Shown here piece after piece: positions 7,549 through 17,075 of a stretch of 64,000 bases of DNA. The notes below the pieces were generated by a model. It did no database searches. It was given only the letters and a program-made list of their open reading frames with translations, and was not told the DNA's origin. The DNA is from Paraglaciecola chathamensis S18K6. GTDB taxonomy: Bacteria; Pseudomonadota; Gammaproteobacteria; Enterobacterales; Alteromonadaceae. Both the position numbers and the translations under genes were made by a program. The stretch is from positions 62,001 to 126,000 of the forward strand of contig BAEM01000063.1 of NCBI GenBank assembly GCA_000314955.1. The letters are read 5' to 3'. Position 1 is the stretch's first letter. The number at the start of each line of letters is the position of its first letter.

Positions 7549-8205
7549 TTGTCTAGCTCAGTCATCATGGCAGAACCAAAGAAAACACGTACAAGACTTT
7601 CACCAGAAGTTAGGAAAGACCTTATACTTGATCATGCAGCCGAAGTTGTTGCAGTAGAAGGTGTGTCTGCATTAAGTATGGAGAGACTTGGGAAGGAGGC
7701 CGGAATCAGTAAATCCCTAGTTTATGCCTATTATCCTAGCATGAAAGAGCTGCTACAAACTTTACTCAAACGTGAATATAAACGCTTGAGAAAACTGCAA
7801 AGCAAAGCTGCTGAAAATGCCGAGACCTTTGAGCAACTTGTCAGATTAGTTACATCCACCTATTTGACCTACATGGAGGAACGAGGTCTAATTCTGGAAA
7901 GGTTGGCCGCTGAACCCAGCCTCGAGGATCATGGCGATCCTACCGAATATAGTCGGGAAGGGGCTGTACTCTATGTCGCCACGATTATAAGGGATAATTT
8001 TGGCATTGATATGAGTGTCGCCTACCCTACAGCGGACATTTCATTTGGTATGCCAGCTGCTGCAGGTCACTATCTGATTAAACATAATGTTAGCCGACAG
8101 ACCATTGAGGACATCACTGTTGAAATGATCATCGGAAGCGTTGAAGGAGTTAAACGTAATTATGATACTGCATTGAAACCACTAGTTAAAAAAACTGGAG
8201 TTTAA
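7549..8205 (+). CDS. TetR/AcrR-family transcriptional regulator
   Basis: A 218-residue TetR regulator. The N-terminal helix-turn-helix is at about residues 22-68 (LILDHAAEVVAVEGVSALSM, then EAGISKSLVYAYYPSMKELL). The C-terminal ligand domain has no assignable inducer. The longest frame opens with TTG at 7549, but the ATG at 7567 (MAEPKKTRTRLS) gives the more usual TetR start. It precedes, with about 1.1 kb of decayed DNA between, the catabolic cluster at 9.4-17 kb and is the nearest regulator to it. That regulatory link is a guess. Confidence 0.9.
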   Translation: MSSSVIMAEPKKTRTRLSPEVRKDLILDHAAEVVAVEGVSALSMERLGKEAGISKSLVYAYYPSMKELLQTLLKREYKRLRKLQSKAAENAETFEQLVRLVTSTYLTYMEERGLILERLAAEPSLEDHGDPTEYSREGAVLYVATIIRDNFGIDMSVAYPTADISFGMPAAAGHYLIKHNVSRQTIEDITVEMIIGSVEGVKRNYDTALKPLVKKTGV

Positions 8206-8326
8206 TTCGGCTATCCAATAACGTAAACACTAAAGTTAATCCCTGTTTCATCTTACTTATCGACGAAGTGTCACTTGGTCGGAAAATGGGCCTTCGCTAC
8301 TTAATATTTCTAAAAAACCAGCTCTT

Positions 8327-8518
8327 TCACCAATAAGTAAACAGCTGTTTGGATTTTAAGAGTAGAACAAAATATCTAAAAAATATCCTGAAAAAATGAC
8401 TTAGTCTTATAAGAACATTAATAAAGAAAATTTGCAGGGCATTACGTCTTTTATCTAAATACGCTTCATAGCTTTGGAAGTAATCTGAATTACCAAGAAC
8501 GACTACGTTTTTTGACAA
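8327..8518 (-). pseudogene. Doubtful fragment of an unknown protein
   Basis: A 63-codon frame with a TTG start reads MSKNVVVLGNSDYFQSYEAY and then a hydrophobic, low-complexity tail. The first about 30 residues look protein-like and the remainder does not, which suggests a truncated or frameshifted gene. It follows the coupled pair at 8589-8941 on the same strand. Confidence 0.2.
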
Positions 8519-8588
8519 AACTACCCACTAATTTGTGAACATCGTCGATTAATATTCGATCTTCTCGAACATTATCAACCGTGATTAG

Positions 8589-8720
8589 TCAAAATTTTGG
8601 TAGAGTCTCTGGTCTTTTTAGAGCGTCCACGTAGTCAGTTTTTACTTCATTATTGCCGGCGCAATACAAATTGGCGATTGCCCATGCAAAATGCCTTACT
8701 GCGTGTTTACTATCGATCAT
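8589..8720 (-). CDS. Small 43-residue protein coupled to upstream gene
   Basis: The frame starts at an ATG whose first bases overlap the TGA of the upstream gene (ATGA, positions 8717-8720) and ends at 8589. The peptide begins MIDSKHAVRHFAWAIANLYC and includes NNEVKTDYVDALKRPETL. The four-base overlap is the normal signature of translationally coupled neighbours, so both frames are probably real or recently so. I do not recognise the family. It may be a truncated remainder of a longer gene. Confidence 0.4.
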   Translation of the reverse strand: MIDSKHAVRHFAWAIANLYCAGNNEVKTDYVDALKRPETLPKF

Positions 8721-8941
8721 GTCAACCGTTTAGTATGATATAGCCCATCAATATTATCCAAAGATAAACTGGATATCTTGGCAGCGGCCGCAGGAGAAAT
8801 AACTCGATCGCGGATGGCCCAAATCTTTAGTTCTTCAGTGGCGATATTGCGACGTAGTTCTTCTTCAGCTATTTTCATCGTAGTTTCGAAGTCAATGTTA
8901 TCAATGAGCACTGCTTGCTGGGCATTGATAATATTGCTCAT
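8717..8941 (-). CDS. Hypothetical protein, first of a coupled pair
   Basis: A 74-residue protein, soluble in appearance, with a helical centre (FETTMKIAEEELRRNIATEE, then LKIWAIRDRVISPAAAAKIS). It has no recognised family. Its stop overlaps the start of the 43-residue frame at 8589-8720. Both lie in a small island of decayed genes between the TetR gene and the catabolic cluster. Confidence 0.45.
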   Translation of the reverse strand: MSNIINAQQAVLIDNIDFETTMKIAEEELRRNIATEELKIWAIRDRVISPAAAAKISSLSLDNIDGLYHTKRLT

Positions 8942-9370
8942 AAACGACCCTATCGATTAACTCGCCATCACACCTAAGTTCAACCTGATCAGGTCCCGTG
9001 CTCGGATAGAAAATCTTTTCCTGAATATTGCTAAGCAGGCTGACTTAAAGATTCAGGCGCATCAGCTTTATTTTCACGTCCACTGGCAATAACCACGTAA
9101 CTTTTGGTTTCAATGGGCAAAGATTGAGTGATTGTATGGATAATAACTCATGCAAATCATCCTGATTTTCATCGGGATGAGGTAAAGTGAGCCCCAAGCT
9201 TTAGCAGCAACTAAAGCCTTCTTTTGTGGTAGTTCGATTGAGTTATGGCTCCTAAGTTGAGAGTTCGACATCGAGAAAGAACACCACAATGGACTCCCAG
9301 CAAAACACTCGAATAGTCTATCTGCCAATATGAAAATGCACTTTTTAGACTTACTTAACTTAAATTAAAG
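8942..9370 (-). pseudogene. Decayed minus-strand gene remnants
   Basis: No intact gene. On the minus strand, protein-like peptides appear in shifting frames: LGLTLPHPDENQDDLHELLS in one and PIETKSYVVIASGRENKADA in another, around 9020-9200. This indicates a frameshifted old gene. The family is not recognised. Confidence 0.3.
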
Positions 9371-10375
9371 TCATTTATCAAAGAATTTTTCCATTGCCGC
9401 TATCACTTCTTTTGGTTTATCAAAAAATGGGCTATGCCCTGATCCTGGAATAACGGTAACCGTTATATCATTTACATACTTGGGGATTTCATCCAACATA
9501 GCGGGCACAAAAGAACGTTCATTTTCTGTCCATATCAATAAACTTGGCACTGTCACTCTGGCCATTTTCGATGGCCAATAAGATGAGTCATTTATATCGG
9601 CCAATGCTGGTACATTAGCGCGATACCAATTCACTGCCCCCGTGTGTGCACCTGGCTGACTCCAAGCTTCAAAAAATGCATTTTTAAATTTGTCATCTAA
9701 GTGGCCATTTGCATAACTTTTATCGAATCCGTAACGCCATAGCATTTCTGGACCAAGCTCGGCGAATACTTTTTCAATAGCTGGACTTTTTAGCTTTTCC
9801 ATATAGGCAGAGGATTTTTTTTGTTCTACATCGTTAACCAGCATATGCAATAAAACATTGTAGGGTGGCGCATTGATCACTACCACTTTATCAATATGTT
9901 GCGGATATTTTTGCGCCGTTGTCCATGCCAGTGCGCCTCCCCAGTCATGACCGACTAACGTGACTTTTTTACCTTTAGGAAGATGCTCTATAAGCGCTTT
10001 TACATCTTCGACTAAAAGCTCCATTTTATAGTTTTCGACGCCCTCGGGTTTTGCCGATAAATTGTAGCCACGATTATCTGGAGCAACAACATGATAATCA
10101 TTGGCAAAATGGGATAGGAGTTTGTCCCAGGACGCACCAAAAAATGGATAACCATGTAAAAACAATATAATATCGCCCGCACCCCTATGCACGTAATGAA
10201 ACTTCAATCCGTTGAGCGTGACATACTCGTCATTATATCCAAGAGAACTAATATCTACCTTTTGGTCATGCTCCTGTTTATTTAGGGCGTATGCAGCAGG
10301 AATCAACAGCGTTAAAGTGGTTACTAATACACATAACAAACGCTTAGAAAAAATTACTTTGAATTTACTGGACAT
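9371..10375 (-). CDS. Exported alpha/beta-hydrolase, epoxide-hydrolase-like
   Basis: A 334-residue hydrolase with an N-terminal signal peptide (hydrophobic run LLCVLVTTLTLLIPAAYA). It has the oxyanion motif LHGYPFFGASWDKL, the nucleophile elbow GHDWGG with Asp144 as nucleophile, and the catalytic histidine in GSGHSPFF (His314). An Asp nucleophile in an alpha/beta fold is characteristic of epoxide hydrolases and haloalkane or fluoroacetate dehalogenases rather than of esterases. It lies 25 bp downstream of the VOC gene and on the same strand as the PQQ dehydrogenase. With three exported enzymes in a row, it probably acts on a periplasmic intermediate. The substrate is unknown. Confidence 0.85.
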   Translation of the reverse strand: MSSKFKVIFSKRLLCVLVTTLTLLIPAAYALNKQEHDQKVDISSLGYNDEYVTLNGLKFHYVHRGAGDIILFLHGYPFFGASWDKLLSHFANDYHVVAPDNRGYNLSAKPEGVENYKMELLVEDVKALIEHLPKGKKVTLVGHDWGGALAWTTAQKYPQHIDKVVVINAPPYNVLLHMLVNDVEQKKSSAYMEKLKSPAIEKVFAELGPEMLWRYGFDKSYANGHLDDKFKNAFFEAWSQPGAHTGAVNWYRANVPALADINDSSYWPSKMARVTVPSLLIWTENERSFVPAMLDEIPKYVNDITVTVIPGSGHSPFFDKPKEVIAAMEKFFDK

Positions 10376-10400
10376 CGCAGTTCCTTAAAAAGTTGTGACC

Positions 10401-11471
10401 CTAATTTTTTTGGTCAAAACTGTTAACTGAATAGGTACTATTGGGATTAACCACTTGTCTGAGGCTATAGATATTACTGTCAGGGTCTCTGGCAAATACT
10501 TGCCAGAATTCACCTAACAATTGAGGCTCACTAATAAAATCTACACCTAAGGATTTTAAGCGCTTGTATTCTTTTTGAATATCCGCTACTTCAATTGAAA
10601 AGGTATAACCAAGATCTGTTGGTTGACGAACAGTTGTGTTTTTAGGTGTTACCGGCTCTCTATACTGCCAAAATTCCATGACTTTAGATTTTTCATTCAT
10701 TTTGAACCACCCGCCTAGCACGGAACTGTTATCAATATCAATCAGATCATCTAACGCTGGCCTTTCTTCTAAAGCAACCACACGGTAAGGCTTAAAGCCA
10801 AGGACATCTTGGTAATAGCTCATCAATGCTTCCATGTCGTGTGTTACTAGTGCAACTTGAGACATCCATAAGTTGTAATTTAGGGTCTTCCATACTGGGT
10901 CATATCCAGAGCGTGCCAACAATTTATCATCTAACTGTTCCATTTCCATCATGTTGCCCTCTGGATCATAGGCATATGCGTATGTCACGCCGTACCCGCC
11001 TAGGTCCACAGGTTTATTTTTGCGAGATAATACCTTGGCCCCAGCTCGGACAAACTTTTCAAAACCAGAATTACTTTCTGGTGACTGAAAACATGTATGG
11101 GTCATACCCGGTCCAATAACGGGCATAGTAGTGATATCAGCATCATGCATATGTTTAAAAGAAGTGAGTTCAAACAACATATTTGGTGCTTTGAGAATCG
11201 CCACTTCGTATTCGATACCCTCGTGGCCAAAAAGCTTATCTGCAATACTTCCTTTAACTGTTTCACGCTTTATGACTTCGAAACCCGTAGCGTCTTGATA
11301 AAATTTCAACATTTCATCTAAGTTTGCCACTGATATACCGATGTGATTCAGTCCCATCATAGTAGTCGTTGTGTCTTTCATTGTAGCCGTTTTATCTATC
11401 TCGATAGCACCTAATGGCAAAGTAGCCATCAGTACCGAACCCATTAACATACAACGTTTGGCAAAACCCAT
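10401..11471 (-). CDS. Exported VOC-family protein with two glyoxalase-like domains
   Basis: A 356-residue protein with a signal peptide (MLMGSVLMATLPLGA) and two vicinal-oxygen-chelate modules. The first is at about residues 36-180 (GLNHIGISVANLDEMLKFYQ through YAYAYDPEGNMMEMEQL). The second is at about 200-345 (LWMSQVALVTHDMEALMSYY through VFARDPDSNIYSLRQV). VOC proteins include ring-cleavage dioxygenases, epimerases and glyoxalases that use metal ligands His/Glu/Gln; the His in module 1 (LNHIGI) and acidic ends are present. An exported two-module VOC protein is unusual. It is the middle gene of the set PQQ dehydrogenase - VOC - hydrolase. The reaction is not assigned. Confidence 0.85.
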   Translation of the reverse strand: MGFAKRCMLMGSVLMATLPLGAIEIDKTATMKDTTTTMMGLNHIGISVANLDEMLKFYQDATGFEVIKRETVKGSIADKLFGHEGIEYEVAILKAPNMLFELTSFKHMHDADITTMPVIGPGMTHTCFQSPESNSGFEKFVRAGAKVLSRKNKPVDLGGYGVTYAYAYDPEGNMMEMEQLDDKLLARSGYDPVWKTLNYNLWMSQVALVTHDMEALMSYYQDVLGFKPYRVVALEERPALDDLIDIDNSSVLGGWFKMNEKSKVMEFWQYREPVTPKNTTVRQPTDLGYTFSIEVADIQKEYKRLKSLGVDFISEPQLLGEFWQVFARDPDSNIYSLRQVVNPNSTYSVNSFDQKN

Positions 11472-11569
11472 AATAATCTCCTAATTAAATTGTTGTTCAG
11501 TTTCAACCAACTAGATATTAGGCTGAAACAACATAGCGACTCTATTAAAACTGATTGTCTCTTTGCGTC

Positions 11570-13435
11570 TTATTTACCATCAACCGAGAACACCATAAGC
11601 AAATTACCAGGGATTTCACCCCACTTATCATAGCCGGAACTTAGATAGATTTTACCATTAGCAATCACCGGTCCATCTGACTCAATAGATCCACCAAAGC
11701 CTTTTACACCATTGATAGTTGTTACCGTTTGTTTAGTGTCATACTCCCAAAGAATTTCGCCTTTGGATGCGGAGAAAATTCTAAACATGCCATCTAAGCT
11801 GCCGGCATAGACTAGGTCGGCAGAACTTGATACCGCAGCGGATATACCCGGAAAACACAAGAATTTAATATCCTTGGGGCAAACATTAGGCAATGTCGTA
11901 CGCCATCTAAATTCGCCAGTCTGCAAATCTAAACTGTGCAGCCCCGGATGTGGAGCTCCAACATTGTAAGGATTATTAGTGGGCAAGTCAGATACCCCCA
12001 CATAAACATTTTGGTTATCGGTACTCATTCCCCAATGCACACCGCCCATAGTTCCGCCGCTTCCAACCCTTTGTTTCCAAACAACTTTACCTTTAGCGTC
12101 AGGGTCAAGCGCATACACCATGCCTGATTTTTGACCGATGATAAGCAGTTCTTTGCCTTTCACGGGACTGCTTAGCATTGCGGAAGCACCAATATCATAG
12201 TCGGGTCCGTCTTCTTTAGGACAATTAGGTGTGTTGCGTGAACAGGCACCATTCCAAGCATCGCCTTTGGTTACCTGAGTTATCCACTCAATTTCACCTG
12301 AATCTAAGTTCAAGGCAAGTACAGCGTCACTTGTTCCGGTAGCGGGAGTCGAATAGTTTTGCCCAGTGGTGGCATACAGTAAATTACGTTTTATATCTAA
12401 GGTGGGCCCAGACCAAACTGGGGCTCCCGAGGGACCATGCTGCTGCGTGCCAGCCGAGGTTTTATAGGTGGGTTTAGGGACGTCAGTGGTAAATGTACTC
12501 CATACTTTTTTACCTGACTGTATATCGATCGCAACCACTGCTCCTCTGAACGAACAGCATTCATAATCCGCTCTGGCAGCAGGAATAATTTCAAGAGAAG
12601 AAACAGGTACATACACCTTTTTTTCATCTGCAATCACCGAACCTGTGATCACCGCTAATGGATTGGGGTGTACTTTGGTACGCCACTTCAGCTCGCCTGA
12701 TTGCGCATCTAAGGCATATGCGTTGCCTTCTAAATCACCAAATAAAAGGGTGTCCTGCTGTAAAAAAAGTGCGCCACGCACCTCAGTTACAGCCACATAT
12801 TCCCATTGTACACAGCCTGTTTCGGCATTAAGAGCATAGATTATCCCAGCCTGACTTCCGACATAAACCATGTCCTGGCTTATGATAGGCTGTGCTCTCA
12901 CTCGTGTTGCCTCAGGAAAGGCAAATGCCCACTTCAATTTTAGATCAGCCACATTATCAGGGGTTAAGCCTGAATCATTGTCTTGATATCGTGTGTTTCC
13001 GGTTTTACCTCCCCAGCCATTCCAAGCTAACTGAGACATCGTTTTAGGCAAATTAATACCTGTACTTTTACAGGTATAAGTAGTGGCCGTATTGTTGGAT
13101 TCTTCAACTGTTTTACCGGTTAAAAACTGAGCCACTGCATGTTTTTCAGCGCGAGATAAAGCCATGCCTGCAGTACTCATTGATCCAGACTCTAAGGCTT
13201 TAATTATTCTTTCTGGAGGGTAAATTTTAAGTGCTTCAATTTTGGGAGCCTCAGGTAAGCCCCCCATATGGCATGCCGCGCAATTAGTTTGGAAAATTTT
13301 CTCGGCTTTATTTAATTCATCGGCCTGAACACTGATTAAACTCACAAGTGATAGGCCAACAAGAGCCATAAAACGCCACACAAAAAGCACACAAATTCGA
13401 CGATTATTTGTCATTTTTATTCCCACGGGTTTCAA
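11570..13435 (-). CDS. Heme c/PQQ-dependent dehydrogenase (polyvinyl-alcohol-dehydrogenase-like)
   Basis: A 621-residue exported quinoprotein. After a signal peptide, an N-terminal cytochrome c module carries CAACH at residues 52-56. A PQQ beta-propeller follows (about 125-620) with repeated blade motifs such as GIIYALNAETGCVQWEY, GNAYALDAQSGELKWRT and SLDLQTGEFRWRT. Heme at the N-terminus followed by a PQQ propeller is the arrangement of polyvinyl-alcohol dehydrogenase-type enzymes, which oxidise secondary alcohols and pass electrons to cytochrome c. It leads the minus-strand set with the VOC and hydrolase genes and faces the SDR gene across a 126-bp divergent promoter region. Confidence 0.88.
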   Translation of the reverse strand: MKPVGIKMTNNRRICVLFVWRFMALVGLSLVSLISVQADELNKAEKIFQTNCAACHMGGLPEAPKIEALKIYPPERIIKALESGSMSTAGMALSRAEKHAVAQFLTGKTVEESNNTATTYTCKSTGINLPKTMSQLAWNGWGGKTGNTRYQDNDSGLTPDNVADLKLKWAFAFPEATRVRAQPIISQDMVYVGSQAGIIYALNAETGCVQWEYVAVTEVRGALFLQQDTLLFGDLEGNAYALDAQSGELKWRTKVHPNPLAVITGSVIADEKKVYVPVSSLEIIPAARADYECCSFRGAVVAIDIQSGKKVWSTFTTDVPKPTYKTSAGTQQHGPSGAPVWSGPTLDIKRNLLYATTGQNYSTPATGTSDAVLALNLDSGEIEWITQVTKGDAWNGACSRNTPNCPKEDGPDYDIGASAMLSSPVKGKELLIIGQKSGMVYALDPDAKGKVVWKQRVGSGGTMGGVHWGMSTDNQNVYVGVSDLPTNNPYNVGAPHPGLHSLDLQTGEFRWRTTLPNVCPKDIKFLCFPGISAAVSSSADLVYAGSLDGMFRIFSASKGEILWEYDTKQTVTTINGVKGFGGSIESDGPVIANGKIYLSSGYDKWGEIPGNLLMVFSVDGK

Positions 13436-13489
13436 CTCAAAATCAAAAAACGGACTTCATGGTTACAAGCATGTTCACTAATATAAACA

Positions 13490-13511
13490 CTATTGACGGT
13501 TAGTTCAATAG
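13490..13511. promoter_or_regulatory. Inverted repeat in the divergent catabolic promoter
   Basis: Arms CTATTGA and TCAATAG are 8 bp apart in the 126-bp space between the PQQ dehydrogenase and SDR genes. The size and position suit a TetR- or AraC-type operator controlling both directions. The binding protein is unknown. Confidence 0.4.
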
Positions 13512-13561
13512 AGTGTAGCATTTAACTAACATTTTTATTACAAAAGCATTAGGAGATTGAT

Positions 13562-14329
13562 ATGGACTTAGGTTTTGCTGATAAGCGAGTAATAGTCACA
13601 GGGGGCAGTCGCGGTATTGGTCATGCGACTGTGCAAACACTAATTAATGAGGGTGCAGCAGTTGCTACTTGCGCTCGTGGCGCGGAAGCTTTAGAAGCGG
13701 CACTCGCACAGTGGCAGAAGCAAGGTGGAACAGCTTACGGCGCCAGCGTAGATGTGAGTGACTCACAGGCATTTGCACGTTGGTTTGAGTTAGCTGTAGA
13801 GCAATTGGGTGGCCTAGATGTGTTCGTGTCTAATGTTACTAGTAAGAATGAATATAGTGGGGAAGCTAGATGGGAGCAGGCTTTTGAAGCCGATTTGATG
13901 CAACATATAAGGGCCACCGAAATGGCGTTGCCCCACCTGAGGAAAGGTAAAGATGCATCTATCGTATATATCGCGTCCATCGCCTCAATCATGAGCGCAA
14001 ACATGCCGACGGAGACTGAATACGGGGCAATGAAGGCCGCTCTCATTTCGTACGCGTCGCAATTAGCACATAAATTAGGCAAAGAAAACATTCGTGTAAA
14101 TTTGCTTTCCCCTGGGCCGATTTATCATAAAAATGGTTTTTGGCAAGGGGTAGAAAAGCATCAGCCCGACTTATATAAGCGGGCTCAAGCCTTGTCAGTG
14201 TTCAATCGTTTGGGCACTGCACAGGAAGTGGCAAACGCAACAGCCTTCTTAGCTAGTCCAGTTGCTTCCAACATTACCGGGATAAATTTGCGTGTTGACG
14301 GGGGGACAATTAAAACTGTTAACTTTTAG
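13562..14329 (+). CDS. SDR-family NAD(P)-dependent oxidoreductase
   Basis: A 255-residue short-chain dehydrogenase of the classical type. The cofactor motif TGGSRGIG is at residues 13-20, the catalytic serine is in YIASIAS (139-142), and Tyr154/Lys158 are in YGAMK. The C-terminal loop (GINLRVDGGTIKT) is standard. It is cytoplasmic, unlike the three exported enzymes encoded divergently, and is followed by a TonB-dependent receptor on the same strand. It probably oxidises an alcohol, or reduces a ketone, imported through that receptor; the exact substrate is unknown. A ribosome-binding site (AGGAGA) precedes the ATG. Confidence 0.92.
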   Translation: MDLGFADKRVIVTGGSRGIGHATVQTLINEGAAVATCARGAEALEAALAQWQKQGGTAYGASVDVSDSQAFARWFELAVEQLGGLDVFVSNVTSKNEYSGEARWEQAFEADLMQHIRATEMALPHLRKGKDASIVYIASIASIMSANMPTETEYGAMKAALISYASQLAHKLGKENIRVNLLSPGPIYHKNGFWQGVEKHQPDLYKRAQALSVFNRLGTAQEVANATAFLASPVASNITGINLRVDGGTIKTVNF

Positions 14330-14544
14330 TCAATAAGTCCAAGCAGTATCATCACATAGTTAACCCCATGTATTTTAACTATAATTTTATTTGCAGTGAC
14401 CACTAAAAATATAAAAGTTAACAAATTAGCAACAAAAAAGGTTGAATATTGTAGAAATAGTCATTAACCTTTATGTTATTGACGAGTTGTTCAGTAGTGG
14501 TCAAGGTGCCGCTAACTGAACGCCTAACTAAACACTATAACCGG

Positions 14545-17034
14545 ATGCCCACCATGCCAGCGATAAACCTTAAAAACTCCATGCTAAGTATTATTGCCTT
14601 ACTGCCTTTTGCTTTTTCAACGCTTGCCCAAGACGTAGCACAAGCGATTGATGAGAAAAAGAAAAAAGAAAACGCAGGACTTGAAGTTATTGAAGTGACC
14701 GCGCAAAAGCGTGTGACAACATTACAAGAAACACCTATCGCAATAAGTGCATTTAACGGTGCAATGTTAGAAGATCAAGACATTCAAGATAGTGCCGATA
14801 TGCAGTTTGCAGTGCCAAACGTTATGGTCACAGCTGGGGGCGATTATAGTGTACGTGGTGTAGGTGATAATGCGGTTTCATCTAGCGCCGATCCTGGAAT
14901 GGGTGTACACATAAATGGTGTTTATTTATCCGTTAATGCTTCACAGAACGAATTCTACGACGTGCAATCAATTGAAGTGCTGCGTGGTCCTCAAGGGACG
15001 CTGTTTGGTCGTAATACCACTGCGGGTGTGGTTAACACTATTACTAAGCGCCCAAGTGATATATTCGAAGCTGCTATAACAACTGATATTGCTAACTATA
15101 ATGGCTTAAGAACAAAGGGTTACTTAAACTTCCCTATCAGTGACTCAGTATTGCAACGTTTTGCTTTCAGTACAGTAAAACGAGATGGGTATTCAGAAAC
15201 AGTGGCCAGGGATGTTGATTTTGACACTCTTGACGGGCGCGACCAATGGTCTTTGAGAAGTTCAACTATCTTCGAATTCAGTGATAACGCCGAGGGCTTC
15301 TTATTTGCTCAGTACTTCAGAGAGCATAGTGATCGCAGTGTTAGTGTAGGAGTCTTATGTAAAGCAGATCCGATTCTTGGTTGTGACAACAGTGAAACTT
15401 TAGGCTATGAGTACCCCAATACTAGCTTCACCGATGGCTCATTAGCAAATGGTTCTCTAGCAGGGCTGTTTGCATCTCTTGGCTATGCCACACGTCCTGA
15501 TTTCTATAATACTAATCTTGACGGCTCACCTCGCCAGTATCCAAACGATCCAAGAAAAGTAGCAACAGACTATCAACCTACATTTAACGCTGAAGATTTG
15601 CTTTTATCCTTTGAATTCAATTACGATTTTGGCGACTATGTTTTTACATCAGTATCGGCTTACCATGATAGAGATAATGAGGCTCACCGAGATTTTGATA
15701 ATGGCGATGGCGCCGATGCAATGTTGGTGGCGCAAACTTTATTGTTACCAGAAGGGCGTTCAGAACCTACTACCCGTCACAGTACAACTCGCACTGATAG
15801 CGGTGCCAGCAAACAATATAGCCAAGAATTTAGGGTTGCATCATATTTAGAAGGGCCTTTTAACTATACTGCTGGGGCCTTTTATTTAAAATATGAAGGT
15901 GAAAGCCTAATTAGATTCCTCATTCCAGAGGTGACAGCCGTTGCAGCATTCAAAGCTATTCCTGATGAACTCGGTGCATTTACATTTGAAACACCAGAGG
16001 TATTTACAGACTCTTGGGCTGTGTTTACGGAAGGTTATTATGATGTCACCGAGGATTTAACATTGACCGTTGGTATTCGCTATACTGAAGAAGAAAAGTC
16101 AACCAAAACTAGAACTTATTCGCCTTTGGATATTTATCCCTTTGCCCCTGGCTCCTATTTGACCAGTGACTTTGATATGGAAAGCACTTATAAATTCGGT
16201 GACGGTGAATGGGAAGAATTCACGGGTAAAGTAGGCTTTGGTTATACCCCTGATTTAGAGATGACTGACGAAACCCTATTTTTCGGTACTCTGTCTCGTG
16301 GGTATAAAGGTGGTGGTATAAACCCAGGAGCAAGTGAATCATCATTCCCAACCTTCGATCCTGAATATATCAACGCATTAGAAGTGGGTACTAAAAATAC
16401 AATGGCGGATCATACTTTCCAAGCCAATATAACGGCCTTTTTCTACAAATATGACGGATTGCAAGTGGGCGGTATTTTAGGTGACGGTACTACTTTTAAC
16501 ACCAATGTTGATGCTGAAGTTAAAGGTGCTGAATTTGAATTTGTGGCGGCACCTATTGACGGTTTACGTGTTAACCTGAACCTATCATTTCTTGATTCCG
16601 AAGTAATCGAGGATTTTTTAACCTCACCAGATATTTCATCTCCATCGGGCTCAGGCCCGGTTAACTTAAAAGGAAACTCTTTACAGTACTCTCCTGAAAG
16701 TTCAGTGCAGTTTGGTATCCAGTATAGTCATGAATTAAGTGATGGCTGGGAAATTTCTTATCGCGCTCAAACCTACTGGCAAGATACCTTCTACTCCCGT
16801 TTGTATAACATCAAGACGGATAAGCAAGATAGTTGGTCGCAGTCTGACTTTAGTGTAACAGTGCGTGATATAGCAGATGAAACATGGGAGTTTGAACTTT
16901 ATGTTAAAAACGCTGCCGATGAAGCGTCGATTACCGGTTTAGGAGTAGATAACTCATTAGTAGGGCGTTACCGCACACCGACCTACCTCGACCCACGCAC
17001 TTATGGTGTGCGCGTTACTTATCACTTTGAATGA
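14545..17034 (+). CDS. TonB-dependent outer-membrane receptor
   Basis: An outer-membrane receptor of about 829 residues from this start. The frame is open from 14473, but the ATG at 14545 (MPTMPAINLKNSMLSIIALL) starts a proper signal peptide ending in STLAQ. Present are a plug domain (VTAQKRVTTLQETPIAISAF, QSIEVLRGPQGTLFGRNTTA) and a beta-barrel ending in aromatic HFE (YGVRVTYHFE). The 'LRGPQGTLFGRNTTAG' plug type is common among receptors for sterols, aromatics and other small hydrophobic or glycosidic substrates. Position suggests it imports the substrate or product of the adjacent oxidative cluster. A strong terminator follows. Confidence 0.93.
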   Translation: MPTMPAINLKNSMLSIIALLPFAFSTLAQDVAQAIDEKKKKENAGLEVIEVTAQKRVTTLQETPIAISAFNGAMLEDQDIQDSADMQFAVPNVMVTAGGDYSVRGVGDNAVSSSADPGMGVHINGVYLSVNASQNEFYDVQSIEVLRGPQGTLFGRNTTAGVVNTITKRPSDIFEAAITTDIANYNGLRTKGYLNFPISDSVLQRFAFSTVKRDGYSETVARDVDFDTLDGRDQWSLRSSTIFEFSDNAEGFLFAQYFREHSDRSVSVGVLCKADPILGCDNSETLGYEYPNTSFTDGSLANGSLAGLFASLGYATRPDFYNTNLDGSPRQYPNDPRKVATDYQPTFNAEDLLLSFEFNYDFGDYVFTSVSAYHDRDNEAHRDFDNGDGADAMLVAQTLLLPEGRSEPTTRHSTTRTDSGASKQYSQEFRVASYLEGPFNYTAGAFYLKYEGESLIRFLIPEVTAVAAFKAIPDELGAFTFETPEVFTDSWAVFTEGYYDVTEDLTLTVGIRYTEEEKSTKTRTYSPLDIYPFAPGSYLTSDFDMESTYKFGDGEWEEFTGKVGFGYTPDLEMTDETLFFGTLSRGYKGGGINPGASESSFPTFDPEYINALEVGTKNTMADHTFQANITAFFYKYDGLQVGGILGDGTTFNTNVDAEVKGAEFEFVAAPIDGLRVNLNLSFLDSEVIEDFLTSPDISSPSGSGPVNLKGNSLQYSPESSVQFGIQYSHELSDGWEISYRAQTYWQDTFYSRLYNIKTDKQDSWSQSDFSVTVRDIADETWEFELYVKNAADEASITGLGVDNSLVGRYRTPTYLDPRTYGVRVTYHFE

Positions 17035-17075
17035 TATGTGTATCTAAATCCTGATTTGTGTTTTCTGGTATGTTT

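Noticed and set aside
7368-7657. Two plus-strand frames of 62 and 65 codons upstream of the TetR gene
   Set aside because: They overlap each other and the TetR gene, are rich in rare-looking hydrophobic and cysteine residues, and have no ribosome-binding sites.
9371-13435. Assigning the catabolic cluster to polyvinyl-alcohol degradation
   Set aside because: The dehydrogenase fits that type, but the hydrolase is epoxide-hydrolase-like rather than an oxidised-PVA hydrolase, and a VOC protein has no place in that pathway.
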